In this document: positions 15,998 to 24,527 of the stretch, piece by piece
Position numbering within the stretch: position 1 is the stretch's first letter
Layout of the letters: each line of letters opens with the position of its first letter
Origin: an uncultured Collinsella sp.
Lineage (GTDB): Bacteria > Actinomycetota > Coriobacteriia > Coriobacteriales > Coriobacteriaceae
DNA: 64,000 nt
Assembly: GCA_900545055.1 (NCBI GenBank)
Contig: UQXP01000003.1
Span: forward strand, 1 to 64,000
Direction of reading: 5' to 3'
Notes under the pieces: model-generated
Database searches by the model: none
Told to the model about the DNA's origin: nothing
What the model saw: the letters and a program-made list of their open reading frames with translations, nothing else
Program-made: the position numbers and the translations under genes

Positions 15998-16798
15998 ATG
16001 AGCGCAAATCCGCTGCTTTCCATCGAAGGTCTGACCGCCTCCGTGGACGAGAAGACCATCCTCCACAACGTCAACCTCAACGTCGCCGCCGGCGAGACCC
16101 ACGTTCTGATGGGACCCAACGGTGCCGGCAAGTCCACCCTCGGCCACCTGGTCATGGGCGACCCCGTTTACACGGTCAACGACGGCCGCATCGTCTTTGA
16201 CGGCCAGGACATCACTGAACTCACCACCGACAAGCGCTCGCGCGCCGGCCTGTTCCTGAGCTTCCAGGCCCCGGTCGAGATTCCGGGCGTGCCGCTGTCG
16301 AGCTTTTTGCGCGCCAGCATCGCCGGCCGCCCCGGCCTGGAGATGAAGGGCAAGGAGTTCCGCCGTCGCGTCAAGGAGCTCGCGGCAGAGCTCAACATGG
16401 ATACCGCCTACCTCAACCGCGAGCTGGGCGTGGGCTTCTCGGGCGGCGAGAAGAAGAAGGTCGAGATGCTCCAGCTCCTGTTGCTGCAGCCCAAGCTCGC
16501 CATCCTCGACGAGACCGACTCGGGCCTAGACGTCGACGCCCTGTCCACCGTCAGCCACGGCATGGACGCCTACCGCAAGAGCTGCGACGGCTCCATGCTC
16601 ATCATCACACACAACACGCGCATCTTGGAGCACCTGGATGTCGACCGCGTCCACGTTATGGTCAAGGGCCACATCGTGCGCGAGGACGACGCCTCGCTCA
16701 TCCCCTGGATCGACAAGAACGGTTTTGAGACCTTCGAGCGCGAGGCCGCCGAGCAGCGCGCCCAGGCCGAGGCCGCCGCTGCCGAGCAGCAGGCGTAA
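15998..16798 (+). CDS. sufC: SufC, Fe-S assembly ATPase
   Basis: A 266-residue ABC-type ATPase that drives the SufBCD scaffold complex in the cytoplasm. Walker A is MGPNGAGKST, the signature motif GFSGGEKKKVEMLQ and Walker B LAILDETDSGLDVD are all present, followed by the H-loop ITHNTR; the GGEKKK signature and DETDSGLD are characteristic of SufC rather than of transporters. There are no membrane domains. The start was set at the second ATG (15998), preceded by GAGAGGGA; an ATG ten codons earlier is possible. A short Ala/Glu-rich tail follows the core. It is the first gene of the sufCBDSU operon, with sufB 12 bases downstream. Confidence 0.95.
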   Translation: MSANPLLSIEGLTASVDEKTILHNVNLNVAAGETHVLMGPNGAGKSTLGHLVMGDPVYTVNDGRIVFDGQDITELTTDKRSRAGLFLSFQAPVEIPGVPLSSFLRASIAGRPGLEMKGKEFRRRVKELAAELNMDTAYLNRELGVGFSGGEKKKVEMLQLLLLQPKLAILDETDSGLDVDALSTVSHGMDAYRKSCDGSMLIITHNTRILEHLDVDRVHVMVKGHIVREDDASLIPWIDKNGFETFEREAAEQRAQAEAAAAEQQA

Positions 16799-16810
16799 AG
16801 GGGCGACGCA

Positions 16811-18223
16811 ATGACCAAGAACCGCACCGAGGTCGCGGACATCGACCGCAGCCTCTACGACTTCACCTATGGCGAGGAGGGATTCGAGCGCCTCGACGCC
16901 GGCATCACGCCCGACATCGTGCGCGAGATCAGCGCCAAAAAGGACGAGCCGCAGTGGATGCTCGACCTGCGCTTAAAGTCCCTCGAAATCTTCAACCGCT
17001 TCCCGGATCCGACGTGGGGCCCCTCCATCGAGGGCCTGGACATGGACAACATCGTCACCTACGTCAAGCCCAACACCGACCAAAAGCACGACTGGCAGTC
17101 GGTGCCCGACGACATCAAGAACACCTTTGAGCGCCTAGGCATCCCCGAGGCCGAGCGTAGCTACCTGGCGGGTGTCGGCGCGCAGTACGACTCCGAGCTC
17201 GTCTACCACAACATGCAGGACACCGCGTCCAAGATGGGCATCGTCTACTCCGGTATTGAGGAAGCCCTGCACGATCCGCAGTGGGAACCGCTCATCCACG
17301 AGAAGTTTATGACACTCATCCCGCCCACCGACCACAAGTTTGCGGCCCTGCACGGCGCCGTATGGTCCGGCGGCTCGTTTGTCTACGTGCCCAAGGGCAC
17401 CAAGCTCGATTTCCCGCTGCAGAGCTACTTCCGCCTCAACGCCAAGGGTGCCGGCCAGTTTGAGCACACGCTCATCATCGTCGAGGACGATGCCGACCTG
17501 CACTTTATCGAGGGTTGCTCCGCGCCCAAGTACAACGTTGCCAACCTCCACGCCGGCGCTGTGGAGCTCTTTGTGGGCAAACGCGCACACCTGCGCTACT
17601 CGACCATCGAGAACTGGTCCAAGAACATGTACAACCTCAACACCAAGCGCGCGCGCGTGGACGAGGACGGCGACATCGAGTGGATCAGCGGCTCCTTCGG
17701 CAGCCACGTGGGCTACCTCTACCCCATGAGCGTGCTCAACGGCCGCCGCGCCCGCTCGAGCTTTACCGGCATCACCTTTGCCGGCGCCGGCCAGAACCTC
17801 GACACCGGCTGCAAGGTCGTGCTCAACGCGCCCGAGACCTCGGCAACCGTCGAGACCAAGGGCATCTCCAAGAGTGGCGGCATTCAGACCTTCCGCAGCT
17901 CTATTGTGGCGACACCCAAGGCCGAGGGCTCCAAGGCAACCGTGAGCTGCCAGTCGCTGATGCTCGACGACCAGAGCCGCTCCGACACTATTCCGGCCAT
18001 GGACATCCGCGCCAAGAATGTCGACATCGGCCACGAGGCTACCATCGGCCGCATCGGCGACGACAAGGTGTTCTACCTGATGAGCCGCGGCATCTCGGAG
18101 GAAGAGGCCCGCACCATGATCGTCAACGGCTTTGCCAACCCGGTCTCCAAGGAGCTGCCGCTGGAGTACGCCGTCGAGATGAACAACCTGATCAAGCTCG
18201 AGATGGAAGGAGCGATCGGATAA
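16811..18223 (+). CDS. sufB: SufB, Fe-S cluster scaffold subunit
   Basis: A 470-residue scaffold protein of the SufBC2D complex, on which the nascent Fe-S cluster forms. It has the typical SufB N-terminal helical part (RSLYDFTYGEEGFERLDAG) and the right-handed beta-helix core ending in the conserved RSDTIPAMDIRAKNVDIGHEA region and the MSRGISEEEA-TMIV-GFANP C-terminal helix that contacts SufC. Length agrees with the family (about 465-495). Cys residues are present near GCSAPKYN and SCQSLML. The stop codon TAA shares its last base with the start of sufD, so the two are coupled. Confidence 0.95.
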   Translation: MTKNRTEVADIDRSLYDFTYGEEGFERLDAGITPDIVREISAKKDEPQWMLDLRLKSLEIFNRFPDPTWGPSIEGLDMDNIVTYVKPNTDQKHDWQSVPDDIKNTFERLGIPEAERSYLAGVGAQYDSELVYHNMQDTASKMGIVYSGIEEALHDPQWEPLIHEKFMTLIPPTDHKFAALHGAVWSGGSFVYVPKGTKLDFPLQSYFRLNAKGAGQFEHTLIIVEDDADLHFIEGCSAPKYNVANLHAGAVELFVGKRAHLRYSTIENWSKNMYNLNTKRARVDEDGDIEWISGSFGSHVGYLYPMSVLNGRRARSSFTGITFAGAGQNLDTGCKVVLNAPETSATVETKGISKSGGIQTFRSSIVATPKAEGSKATVSCQSLMLDDQSRSDTIPAMDIRAKNVDIGHEATIGRIGDDKVFYLMSRGISEEEARTMIVNGFANPVSKELPLEYAVEMNNLIKLEMEGAIG

Positions 18224-19494
18224 TGAAACAGGAAACCAACACCGTTGCTACCACACTCGAGCAGGTCAACGCGATGCCGGCCGCCACTTGGGGTTGGCTC
18301 AAGATGAACCAGACCAAGCTTGAGCTTTCGGACGAGCTTGCCGTCGCTCCTGCCGAGGCCGTTGAGGTCGAGGGCTTGGACGAGCAGTTTACCGGCGCGG
18401 CAGACGCGTTTGAAGCCGCCGTGGACGCTATGGCCGAGCGCTTCCCCGAGCGCCGCGCCTCCGCCCCCGGCGATGCCGCCGACCGCGCCCGTATCACGCC
18501 CGAGACCGAGCTCGACGTGCCTGCGACCTCCGTCTACCAGGCCGGGGCTATCAAACTGGAGGAGGAGCTCTCCCCCGCTGAGGCCTTCGAAACCGGCATG
18601 GGCGAGGCTGCCTACGCCTACATGGCCGATCACGCTACCAAGCGCATCGTCGTCGATGTGCCCGCATACAAGCACGCCACAGTTACTGTGCGCGTGAGCG
18701 GTGTCGATGCAGCCGCGGCCATCGCCGCCATCGACGTCGTTGCCCGTCCTCAGTCGACGCTCGATCTGCTTATTGCCCTAGACTCCCCCGTTACCGGCGA
18801 GGGTGTCGTGGGCTCCGTGCTACGCGTGTGTGCCCACGAGTACGCCACCGTCAACGTGGCCTGCACGCAGACGCTCGACGATAGCTGGATCGCACTCGAC
18901 GACACCGGCCTGTTCCTGGACGAGGGCGCGCGCGTCAACGTGCAACACACCGTCCTGGGTGCCGGCGCCAGCGCCACCGGCCTTGCCGGCGACCTGCTGG
19001 GCGATACCGCCAAGGTCACCATCGATACTGACTACCTTGGCGCCCGCGAGCAGGTGCGCGACTTTAACTACGAGCTGCGCCACCGCGGTCGCAAGACCGA
19101 GTGCGAGATCGACGCCAACGGCGTGCTGACCGGCACGTCCAAGAAGGTCTACCGTGGCACCATCGACCTCGTGCACGGCTGCAAGGGTGCAACCGGCACC
19201 GAGCGCGAGACGGTGCTTTTGGCCAACAAGGGCGTCGACAACAAGACCGTTCCCGTCATTCTCTGCGACGAGGACGACGTCGCCGGCAACCACGGCGCCA
19301 CCATCGGTCACGTCCGCGACGAGCAGCTGTTCTACCTCGCCTGCCGCGGCCTTGACCAAAACGCCGCCGAGGACCTGTTCATCCGCGCCAAGCTGGAAGA
19401 CGCCGCGATTTCCGCCACCGATGAGCGCACCCGCGCCGCCGTTGTCCGCCTGGGCAACAACCTGATCGATAACTTTGAGGAGGAGCTCGCATGA
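18223..19494 (+). CDS. sufD: SufD, Fe-S assembly scaffold partner
   Basis: A 423-residue partner of SufB in the SufBC2D complex, needed for iron entry. It shares the beta-helix fold with SufB; the recognisable part is the C-terminal block with GRKTECEIDANGVLTG, YRGTIDLVHGCKGATGTERE and the VAGNHGATIGHV-DEQLFYL-CRGLD segment, where relatives have a conserved His and the C-terminal helix. The N-terminal third is weakly conserved, as usual. The ATG overlaps the sufB stop in TAATG and its own TGA overlaps the sufS ATG by four bases. The plus-strand frame is open far upstream inside sufB, but the start here has GGAAGGAG ahead. Confidence 0.92.
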   Translation: MKQETNTVATTLEQVNAMPAATWGWLKMNQTKLELSDELAVAPAEAVEVEGLDEQFTGAADAFEAAVDAMAERFPERRASAPGDAADRARITPETELDVPATSVYQAGAIKLEEELSPAEAFETGMGEAAYAYMADHATKRIVVDVPAYKHATVTVRVSGVDAAAAIAAIDVVARPQSTLDLLIALDSPVTGEGVVGSVLRVCAHEYATVNVACTQTLDDSWIALDDTGLFLDEGARVNVQHTVLGAGASATGLAGDLLGDTAKVTIDTDYLGAREQVRDFNYELRHRGRKTECEIDANGVLTGTSKKVYRGTIDLVHGCKGATGTERETVLLANKGVDNKTVPVILCDEDDVAGNHGATIGHVRDEQLFYLACRGLDQNAAEDLFIRAKLEDAAISATDERTRAAVVRLGNNLIDNFEEELA

Positions 19495-20816
19495 TCGACA
19501 CCGAACACGTTAAATGCGACACCTGTACCGCACCGGAGCCTATGGAGCTCGACGCCAGCGACGAGGCCTCGCGCGGCTGGCCTACCGTCGACATCGAGAC
19601 CAATCCCTACAAGGCGCAGTTCCCGCTGTTCCAGCAGCACCCCGAGATCGCCTTCCTCGATAGCGCCGCCACCGCGCAACGCCCTGCCTGTGTGCTCGAC
19701 GCCGAGCGCGACTTCTATCAGCGCATGAACGCCAACCCCCTGCGCGGCCTGTACTCGCTGTCCGTCGAGGCCACCGAGGCCATCGCGAAGGTCCGCCAGC
19801 AAATCGCCGACGTCATCGGCGCCTCACAGGCCAACGAGATCGTCTTCACCCGCAACACGAGCGAGTCGCTCAACCTGGTCGCCAAGAGCTTTGCACCCAC
19901 GGTACTCGAGCCCGGTGACGAGGTCGTCATCACCATCATGGAGCACCACTCCAACCTGATTCCGTGGCAGCAGGTCTGCCGCGAGACCGGCGCCAAGCTC
20001 GTCTACCTCTACCCCACCAAGACCGGCCAGCTCACCACCGAGGAGGTTCTTGCCAAAGTTGGTCCCAAGACCAAGATCCTGGCCGTTGGACAGGTCTCCA
20101 ACGTGCTGGGCGTCGAGAACCCGGTCAAGAACCTCGGCAAGCTCGTGCACAAGTACGGCGGCTACCTGGTCGTCGACGGCGCGCAGTCGCTGCCGCACAT
20201 GCCGGTCGATGTGGCCGACCTGGGCGCCGACTTCTTTGCCTTTAGCGCACACAAGGCCATGGGTCCCATGGGCATTGGCGTGCTGTGGGGCAAAATGGAC
20301 CTGCTCAACGCCATGCCACCCATGCTCACCGGTGGCGAGATGATCGATTCGGTCACCGAGCAGGACGCCGTCTGGGCGCCCGTCCCCGAGAAGTTCGAGG
20401 CCGGCACGCAGGACGCCGCCGGCATCTTCGCCACGGGCGCCGCCCTTGATTACCTGGTCAACACGGTGGGTTACGAGAACATCCAGACCCGCGAGCAGGC
20501 ACTCGTCCACTATCTGATGGGCGAACTCATGCAGCTCGACTTTGTCCAAATCATCGGTTCCATCTACTGGGACAACCACCACGGCGTTGTGAGCTTTAAC
20601 GTCAAGGGAATTCACCCGCACGACGTCGCGAGCATCATGGACATGGACGGCGTCTGCATCCGCGCCGGCCACCACTGCGCTCAGCCGCTGCTCACCTGGC
20701 TGGGCGTCGAGAACCTTGCCTGCTGCCGCGCCAGCGTGGCCTTCTACAACGACAAGGCCGACATCGACAAGTTCATCGCCGGCCTGCATCACGTTTGGAG
20801 CACGTTCAATGGGTAA
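19491..20816 (+). CDS. sufS: SufS, group II cysteine desulfurase
   Basis: A 441-residue PLP enzyme that removes sulfur from cysteine and passes it to SufU. The PLP lysine is Lys255 in FSAHKAMGPMG, the substrate-side motif is EHHSN (152-156), and the persulfide cysteine is Cys396 in RAGHHCAQPL, the short-loop arrangement of group II enzymes. Compared with typical SufS (about 405 residues) it has roughly 35 extra N-terminal residues with CDTC at 9-12. Translation starts in an ATGA overlap with sufD, so this start is firm unless internal initiation is used. The 3' end overlaps sufU by eight bases. Confidence 0.94.
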   Translation: MIDTEHVKCDTCTAPEPMELDASDEASRGWPTVDIETNPYKAQFPLFQQHPEIAFLDSAATAQRPACVLDAERDFYQRMNANPLRGLYSLSVEATEAIAKVRQQIADVIGASQANEIVFTRNTSESLNLVAKSFAPTVLEPGDEVVITIMEHHSNLIPWQQVCRETGAKLVYLYPTKTGQLTTEEVLAKVGPKTKILAVGQVSNVLGVENPVKNLGKLVHKYGGYLVVDGAQSLPHMPVDVADLGADFFAFSAHKAMGPMGIGVLWGKMDLLNAMPPMLTGGEMIDSVTEQDAVWAPVPEKFEAGTQDAAGIFATGAALDYLVNTVGYENIQTREQALVHYLMGELMQLDFVQIIGSIYWDNHHGVVSFNVKGIHPHDVASIMDMDGVCIRAGHHCAQPLLTWLGVENLACCRASVAFYNDKADIDKFIAGLHHVWSTFNG

Positions 20817-21237
20817 TCTGTACACCTCCACCACGTTTATGGAGCACAACTCGCACCCCGACTATAAGTACGAGATGGATGCCCCCACGCATGAGCACGA
20901 CGGCATCAACCCCAGCTGTGGCGACGAGCTCACCTTGCAGCTGCGTGTCGAGAAGGGCGTGATCGAGGAGGCCTCGTTTACCGGGCACGGCTGCGCCATC
21001 AGCCAGGCCAGCGCCGACATCATGGCCGACCTCATCACCGGCGAGACCGTCGAGGAAGCTCACCGCTTGGCAGAGCTCTTCCTCGCCATGATCCGCGGCG
21101 AGAAGCTCTCCGAGGACGACCTGGAAGACCTGGACGAAGCCGCCCAGCTCCAGGACATCTCGCACATGCCCGCCCGCGTCAAATGCGCCGAGCTCGCCTG
21201 GCGCACCCTCGACGGCATGCTCACGGGACAAAAATAA
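20809..21237 (+). CDS. sufU: SufU, zinc-dependent sulfurtransferase
   Basis: A 142-residue SufU-type protein that accepts sulfur from SufS by zinc-ligand exchange. The zinc ligands are visible: Cys37 and Asp39 in PSCGDEL, Cys62 in GHGCAIS and Cys126 in VKCAELAW. The insertion between the second and third ligands (SEDDLEDLDEAAQLQDIS) is the one that separates SufU from the IscU scaffold. Length fits the family. The ATG lies within the last codons of sufS, giving an overlap of eight bases. It is the final gene of the operon, followed by a terminator. Confidence 0.93.
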   Translation: MGNLYTSTTFMEHNSHPDYKYEMDAPTHEHDGINPSCGDELTLQLRVEKGVIEEASFTGHGCAISQASADIMADLITGETVEEAHRLAELFLAMIRGEKLSEDDLEDLDEAAQLQDISHMPARVKCAELAWRTLDGMLTGQK

Positions 21238-21246
21238 TCAGTAATA

Positions 21247-21262
21247 TTTGTCCCAAATCTTA
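21247..21262. repeat. second copy of the suf-locus 16-mer
   Basis: Positions 21247-21262 repeat exactly the 16 bases at 15817-15832 (core TGTCCCAAATCT). It begins ten bases after the sufU stop and before the operon terminator. No other exact copy was noticed in the window. Confidence 0.7.
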
Positions 21263-21272
21263 AGAATTTTGT

Positions 21273-21310
21273 TGGCCGAATCGCTTGACAAGAGTGGTTC
21301 GGCCATTTTC
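21273..21310 (+). terminator. suf operon terminator
   Basis: TGGCCGAA (21273-21280) pairs with TTCGGCCA (21298-21305), followed by TTTTCT. It ends exactly at the stop of the convergent RAYT gene, so it may act for the plus strand only. Confidence 0.7.
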
Positions 21311-22110
21311 TATTCCGAGCCCTCAGCCTGAGCATTCACCCGCGCATAAGCGCGCACGATACGAGAGACGGTACTCTTGCTGATTCCCGTATACCGTTCG
21401 ATCTCGCGCACCGTGTAGCCGCCATCGTGCAGGGCGAAAACGATTCCGTCTCGCCGCGAGGGTGCTACGGTCTTGAGTTCGTTGAGCGGCACACCCAGGC
21501 GCTTCGCCATCTTGTCGGCAAACGCACGCCGCTCCCACTCCGTCTCATCCATATCGTGAATCACCGGATCGGAACCATCGGGCATCGACAGAGAATAATC
21601 CAGAAACCCCTTGGCAGACTCAAAGAGCTCGAGAACACAAGAAGGGTCCGAAAATCCCCTCGTCATATCGTTGTCATACGCTCGAAGATACTCGGCAAAG
21701 CTGCTCCAGGGATAACGCTCGATCAGGGCGATACCCGCCTCCTGCGGATTAGCGTGAACATAGCGAATGGCAGCCATCAGATAACGGTCGGTATCGAGCG
21801 AGCGCCGGTCAAAACGGTTCTGGAACAGATGGCCCGTGCGCCCCGTGCGTTTATTGAACCGCCGCGCGTACGTCAAAAGCAGCCGGTGCATCGCCGCGCT
21901 CATCGCGTCCTCGTAATCTGCAAGCACCAAATGCACGTGATTGCCCATAAGGCACCAGGCGACAACCGTCACGCCCGCCTCGCGGCAGCACTCGCGCATC
22001 AGCTCCAAAAACTCCCACCGGTCTTCATCGCCCTCAAAGATGAGCTGCTTGCCCGTACCGCGGGCACAGACATGGTAAAAGCCGGTAACCGTTCTCCAAA
22101 CGCGCTGCAT
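21310..22110 (-). CDS. RAYT / Y1-type single-strand transposase domain protein
   Basis: A 266-residue protein of the REP-associated tyrosine transposase family. The HUH motif is HVH at 58-60 in GNHVHLVL and the nucleophile is Tyr117 in AAIRYVHANP. The GHLFQNRF segment that binds the hairpin foot is also present. After the Y1 domain (about 1-140) there is an extra C-terminal part whose residues 231-255 form a helix-turn-helix (YTVREIERYTGISKSTVSRI), as in the longer RAYT class. Family members nick and process short palindromes dispersed in their own genome. The ATG at 22110 has GAAGGGAG ahead; the longer open frame upstream lacks one. No inverted repeats immediately flank it, so it looks domesticated, not part of an insertion sequence. 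Confidence 0.85.
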   Translation of the reverse strand: MQRVWRTVTGFYHVCARGTGKQLIFEGDEDRWEFLELMRECCREAGVTVVAWCLMGNHVHLVLADYEDAMSAAMHRLLLTYARRFNKRTGRTGHLFQNRFDRRSLDTDRYLMAAIRYVHANPQEAGIALIERYPWSSFAEYLRAYDNDMTRGFSDPSCVLELFESAKGFLDYSLSMPDGSDPVIHDMDETEWERRAFADKMAKRLGVPLNELKTVAPSRRDGIVFALHDGGYTVREIERYTGISKSTVSRIVRAYARVNAQAEGSE

Positions 22111-22513
22111 GGCGCTCCCTTCGCCGGGATCTGATTGCCATCCAATACAGCACGATTGAAGCGTGCCATCAAAACATTCACGCAAAACAATACACTCGCG
22201 CGGCCAAAGGCAGTAAACGGGCGGCGAACGGCACCGTTGCAACAGGTCAGACCCCGCAACGCATACAAGAGCTGACCAAAAGCTTGCCCAAGACGAACCC
22301 CCTCTACGGAAGTTCGCGACCACAGAACATATAGTTAAACCGTTTCAATTAAAACTTCCGGACTTCTCGCTACGAAAACTGAGCCGTTCGCCGAATATTC
22401 CGTGCATTTCGCGGTATTATAGGGGCTGCATGTCATGTCCCTTTCGAAGGGTCGCCCGGCAATCGCCAGCCACGACCCCCAGACGGGACGCCAACACGAT
22501 AGAGAGGAGAGGC
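22111..22513. other. 403-base intergenic region, divergent promoters expected
   Basis: No gene seen. It lies between the divergent RAYT and scaffold genes. TATTAT at 22414-22419 could be the -10 box of the scaffold gene, but no -35 box stands at a proper distance. The segment 22320-22370 is AT-rich. No tRNA-like or riboswitch-like motif was recognised. Confidence 0.45.
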
Positions 22514-23248
22514 ATGCAGTACTCACAGGAAGTGGAGAACATGTGCCCCGTTGCCAAGGGTGCATACCACGGCCCCGCACCCATCCCCGAGGAGGGCAAG
22601 TGGGTCCAGGCTAAGGAGATTTCCGACATCTCCGGTCTTACGCACGGTGTGGGTTGGTGCGCACCTCAGCAGGGCGCCTGCAAGCTCACGCTGAACGTCA
22701 AGGACGGCATCATCGAGGAGGCCCTCGTTGAGACCATCGGCTGCTCGGGCATGACCCACTCTGCCGCCATGGCTTCCGAGATCCTTCCCGGTAAGACCAT
22801 CCTCGAGGCCCTCAACACCGACCTCGTCTGCGACGCCATCAACGTTGCTATGCGCGAGATCTTCCTGCAGATCGTTTACGGCCGCAGCCAGACCGCGTTC
22901 TCCGAGGGCGGCTTGCCCGTGGGCGCCTCCCTCGACGACCTCGGCAAGGGCCTTCGCTCTCAGGTCGGCACCATGTTCGGCACCAAGGCCAAGGGCGCTC
23001 GTTACCTCGAGCTCGCTCAGGGCTACGTCACCCGCATGGCTCTCAACGACAAGAACGAGATCATCGCATTCGAGTTCCTGAACCTCGGCAAGTTCACCGA
23101 CGCCGTCAAGGCCGGCAAGACCCCCGAGGAGGCCATCGCTGGCGCTATGGGCCACTATGGTCAGTGGGAGAACGCTGCCAAGTACATCGACCCGCGCACC
23201 GACGAGGAGACTCACTCCGTCGCCAGCGTGTTCCCGGTTCACGAGTAG
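22514..23248 (+). CDS. Fe-S scaffold-like protein paired with GGGtGRT protein
   Basis: A 244-residue protein with a NifU/IscU N-terminal-like scaffold fold. Cysteines lie at 11, 49, 56 and 77; GWCAPQQGACKLTLNVKDGIIEEA and the VETIGCSGMTHSAAMASEIL segment align with the Cys-bearing strands of IscU/SufU. It is longer than those scaffolds and has its own C-terminal region (GTKAKGARYLELAQGYVTRMALN). The ATG at 22514 has GAGAGGAGAGG ahead. It is cotranscribed with the GGGtGRT gene 18 bases downstream; the two families are known to occur side by side in gut Firmicutes, Bacteroidetes and Actinobacteria, but to my knowledge their reaction is not established. Codon use is highly biased (GGC, GAG, CTC), suggesting strong expression. 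Confidence 0.8.
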   Translation: MQYSQEVENMCPVAKGAYHGPAPIPEEGKWVQAKEISDISGLTHGVGWCAPQQGACKLTLNVKDGIIEEALVETIGCSGMTHSAAMASEILPGKTILEALNTDLVCDAINVAMREIFLQIVYGRSQTAFSEGGLPVGASLDDLGKGLRSQVGTMFGTKAKGARYLELAQGYVTRMALNDKNEIIAFEFLNLGKFTDAVKAGKTPEEAIAGAMGHYGQWENAAKYIDPRTDEETHSVASVFPVHE

Positions 23249-23266
23249 AAAGGGAGGGAAATAACT

Positions 23267-24271
23267 ATGACTGTTACGTTCGAAGGTTACGAGCGCCGCG
23301 CTGACAAGATCAACAAGTGCCTCGCCGACAACGGCATCGCCTCCCTCGAGGAAGCTCTGCAGATCTGCACCGACAAGGGCTTCAACCCGCGTGAGATCGT
23401 CAACAACACCCAGTCCATCGCCTTCCAGAACGCCGAGTGGGCCTACACCCTCGGCTGCGCTCTCGCTGTCAAGCGTGGCGCCAAGACTGCTTCTGAGGCT
23501 GCCGCCATCATCGGCGAGGGCATCCAGGCCTTCACCGTTCCCGGCTCCGTCGCCGAGGACCGCAAGGTCGGTCTGGGCCACGGCAACCTGGGCGCTATGC
23601 TGCTCTCCGACGACACCGAGTGCTTCGCCTTCCTGGCCGGCCACGAGTCCTTCGCTGCCGCTGAGGGTGCTATCGGCCTGGCTCTGAACGCCAACAAGGC
23701 TCGCAAGAAGCCGCTGCGCGTTATCCTGAACGGTCTGGGCAAGGACGCCGCCCAGATCATCGCCCGCATCAACGGCTTCACCTATGTGAAGACTCAGTTC
23801 GACTACTACACGGGCGAGCTCAAGGTCGTCGAGACCATCCCCTACTCCGATGGTCCCCGCGCTGCCGTTAACTGCTACGGCTCCGACGACGTCCGCGAGG
23901 GCGTTGCCATCATGTGGCACGAGAACGTCGACATCTCGATCACCGGCAACTCCACCAACCCCACGCGCTTCCAGCACCCCGTCGCTGGCACCTACAAGAA
24001 GGAGCGCCTCGAGGCTGGCAAGAAGTACTTCTCCGTCGCTTCTGGTGGCGGCACTGGCCGTACCCTGCACCCGGACAACATGGGCGCCGGCCCTGCCTCT
24101 TACGGCATGACCGACACCATGGGCCGTATGCACTCCGACGCCCAGTTCGCCGGTTCTTCCTCCGTGCCTGCGCACGTCGACATGATGGGTCTCATCGGCA
24201 TGGGCAACAACCCCATGGTCGGTGCCACCGTCGCCTGCGCTGTCGCCGTCGAGGAGGCCCTCAAGGCCTAA
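23267..24271 (+). CDS. GGGtGRT family protein
   Basis: A 334-residue cytoplasmic protein of the GGGtGRT family, named for its Gly-rich motif, seen here as SGGGTGRT at residues 259-266 just before LHPDNMGAGPASYGMTDTMG. Other conserved-looking stretches are NNTQSIAFQNAEWAYTLGCA and GHGNLGAMLLSDDTECFAFLAGHESFAAAEGA. The function of the family is not known to me; the obligate-looking neighbour is a scaffold-type cysteine protein, which suggests a metal-cluster or sulfur task. No signal peptide or membrane helix. AAAGGGAGG precedes the ATG. Codon bias is extreme, so the protein is probably abundant. The gene is followed by a strong terminator. Confidence 0.85.
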   Translation: MTVTFEGYERRADKINKCLADNGIASLEEALQICTDKGFNPREIVNNTQSIAFQNAEWAYTLGCALAVKRGAKTASEAAAIIGEGIQAFTVPGSVAEDRKVGLGHGNLGAMLLSDDTECFAFLAGHESFAAAEGAIGLALNANKARKKPLRVILNGLGKDAAQIIARINGFTYVKTQFDYYTGELKVVETIPYSDGPRAAVNCYGSDDVREGVAIMWHENVDISITGNSTNPTRFQHPVAGTYKKERLEAGKKYFSVASGGGTGRTLHPDNMGAGPASYGMTDTMGRMHSDAQFAGSSSVPAHVDMMGLIGMGNNPMVGATVACAVAVEEALKA

Positions 24272-24305
24272 TCGCGCCCGCGCGATGCTCATATAGTTGA
24301 GCTTT

Positions 24306-24340
24306 AGAGCCGCTACCTTTCGAGGTAGCGGCTCTTTTTG
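24306..24340 (+). terminator. terminator of the scaffold-GGGtGRT operon
   Basis: AGAGCCGCTACC (24306-24317) pairs perfectly with GGTAGCGGCTCT (24324-24335) across a six-base loop and is followed by TTTTG. Confidence 0.9.
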
Positions 24341-24527
24341 TTTGCGCTATCGCAGGGTAGCGAATGCCGATATATCAGTTGGGGCGAAATACGAGATGTG
24401 ACGAGATGAAACGTCAGAGCGTCCATGACGCCCACCTGTCATATGTGCCCTTTACCGATTTGCCGAGTCTTTGCGGCCCCATTACCGATCACCCGTGCGA
24501 CAATGCGCCGGACGAGAAAGGAATCCG

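Noticed and set aside
17515..18222. Upstream extension of the sufD reading frame
   Set aside because: The frame runs inside sufB, is Arg/His-rich as expected of an off-frame reading, and the ribosome binding site and TAATG overlap place the sufD start at 18223.
22523..24292. Long minus-strand open frame opposite the scaffold and GGGtGRT genes
   Set aside because: It is a shadow created by the extreme codon bias of the two plus-strand genes.
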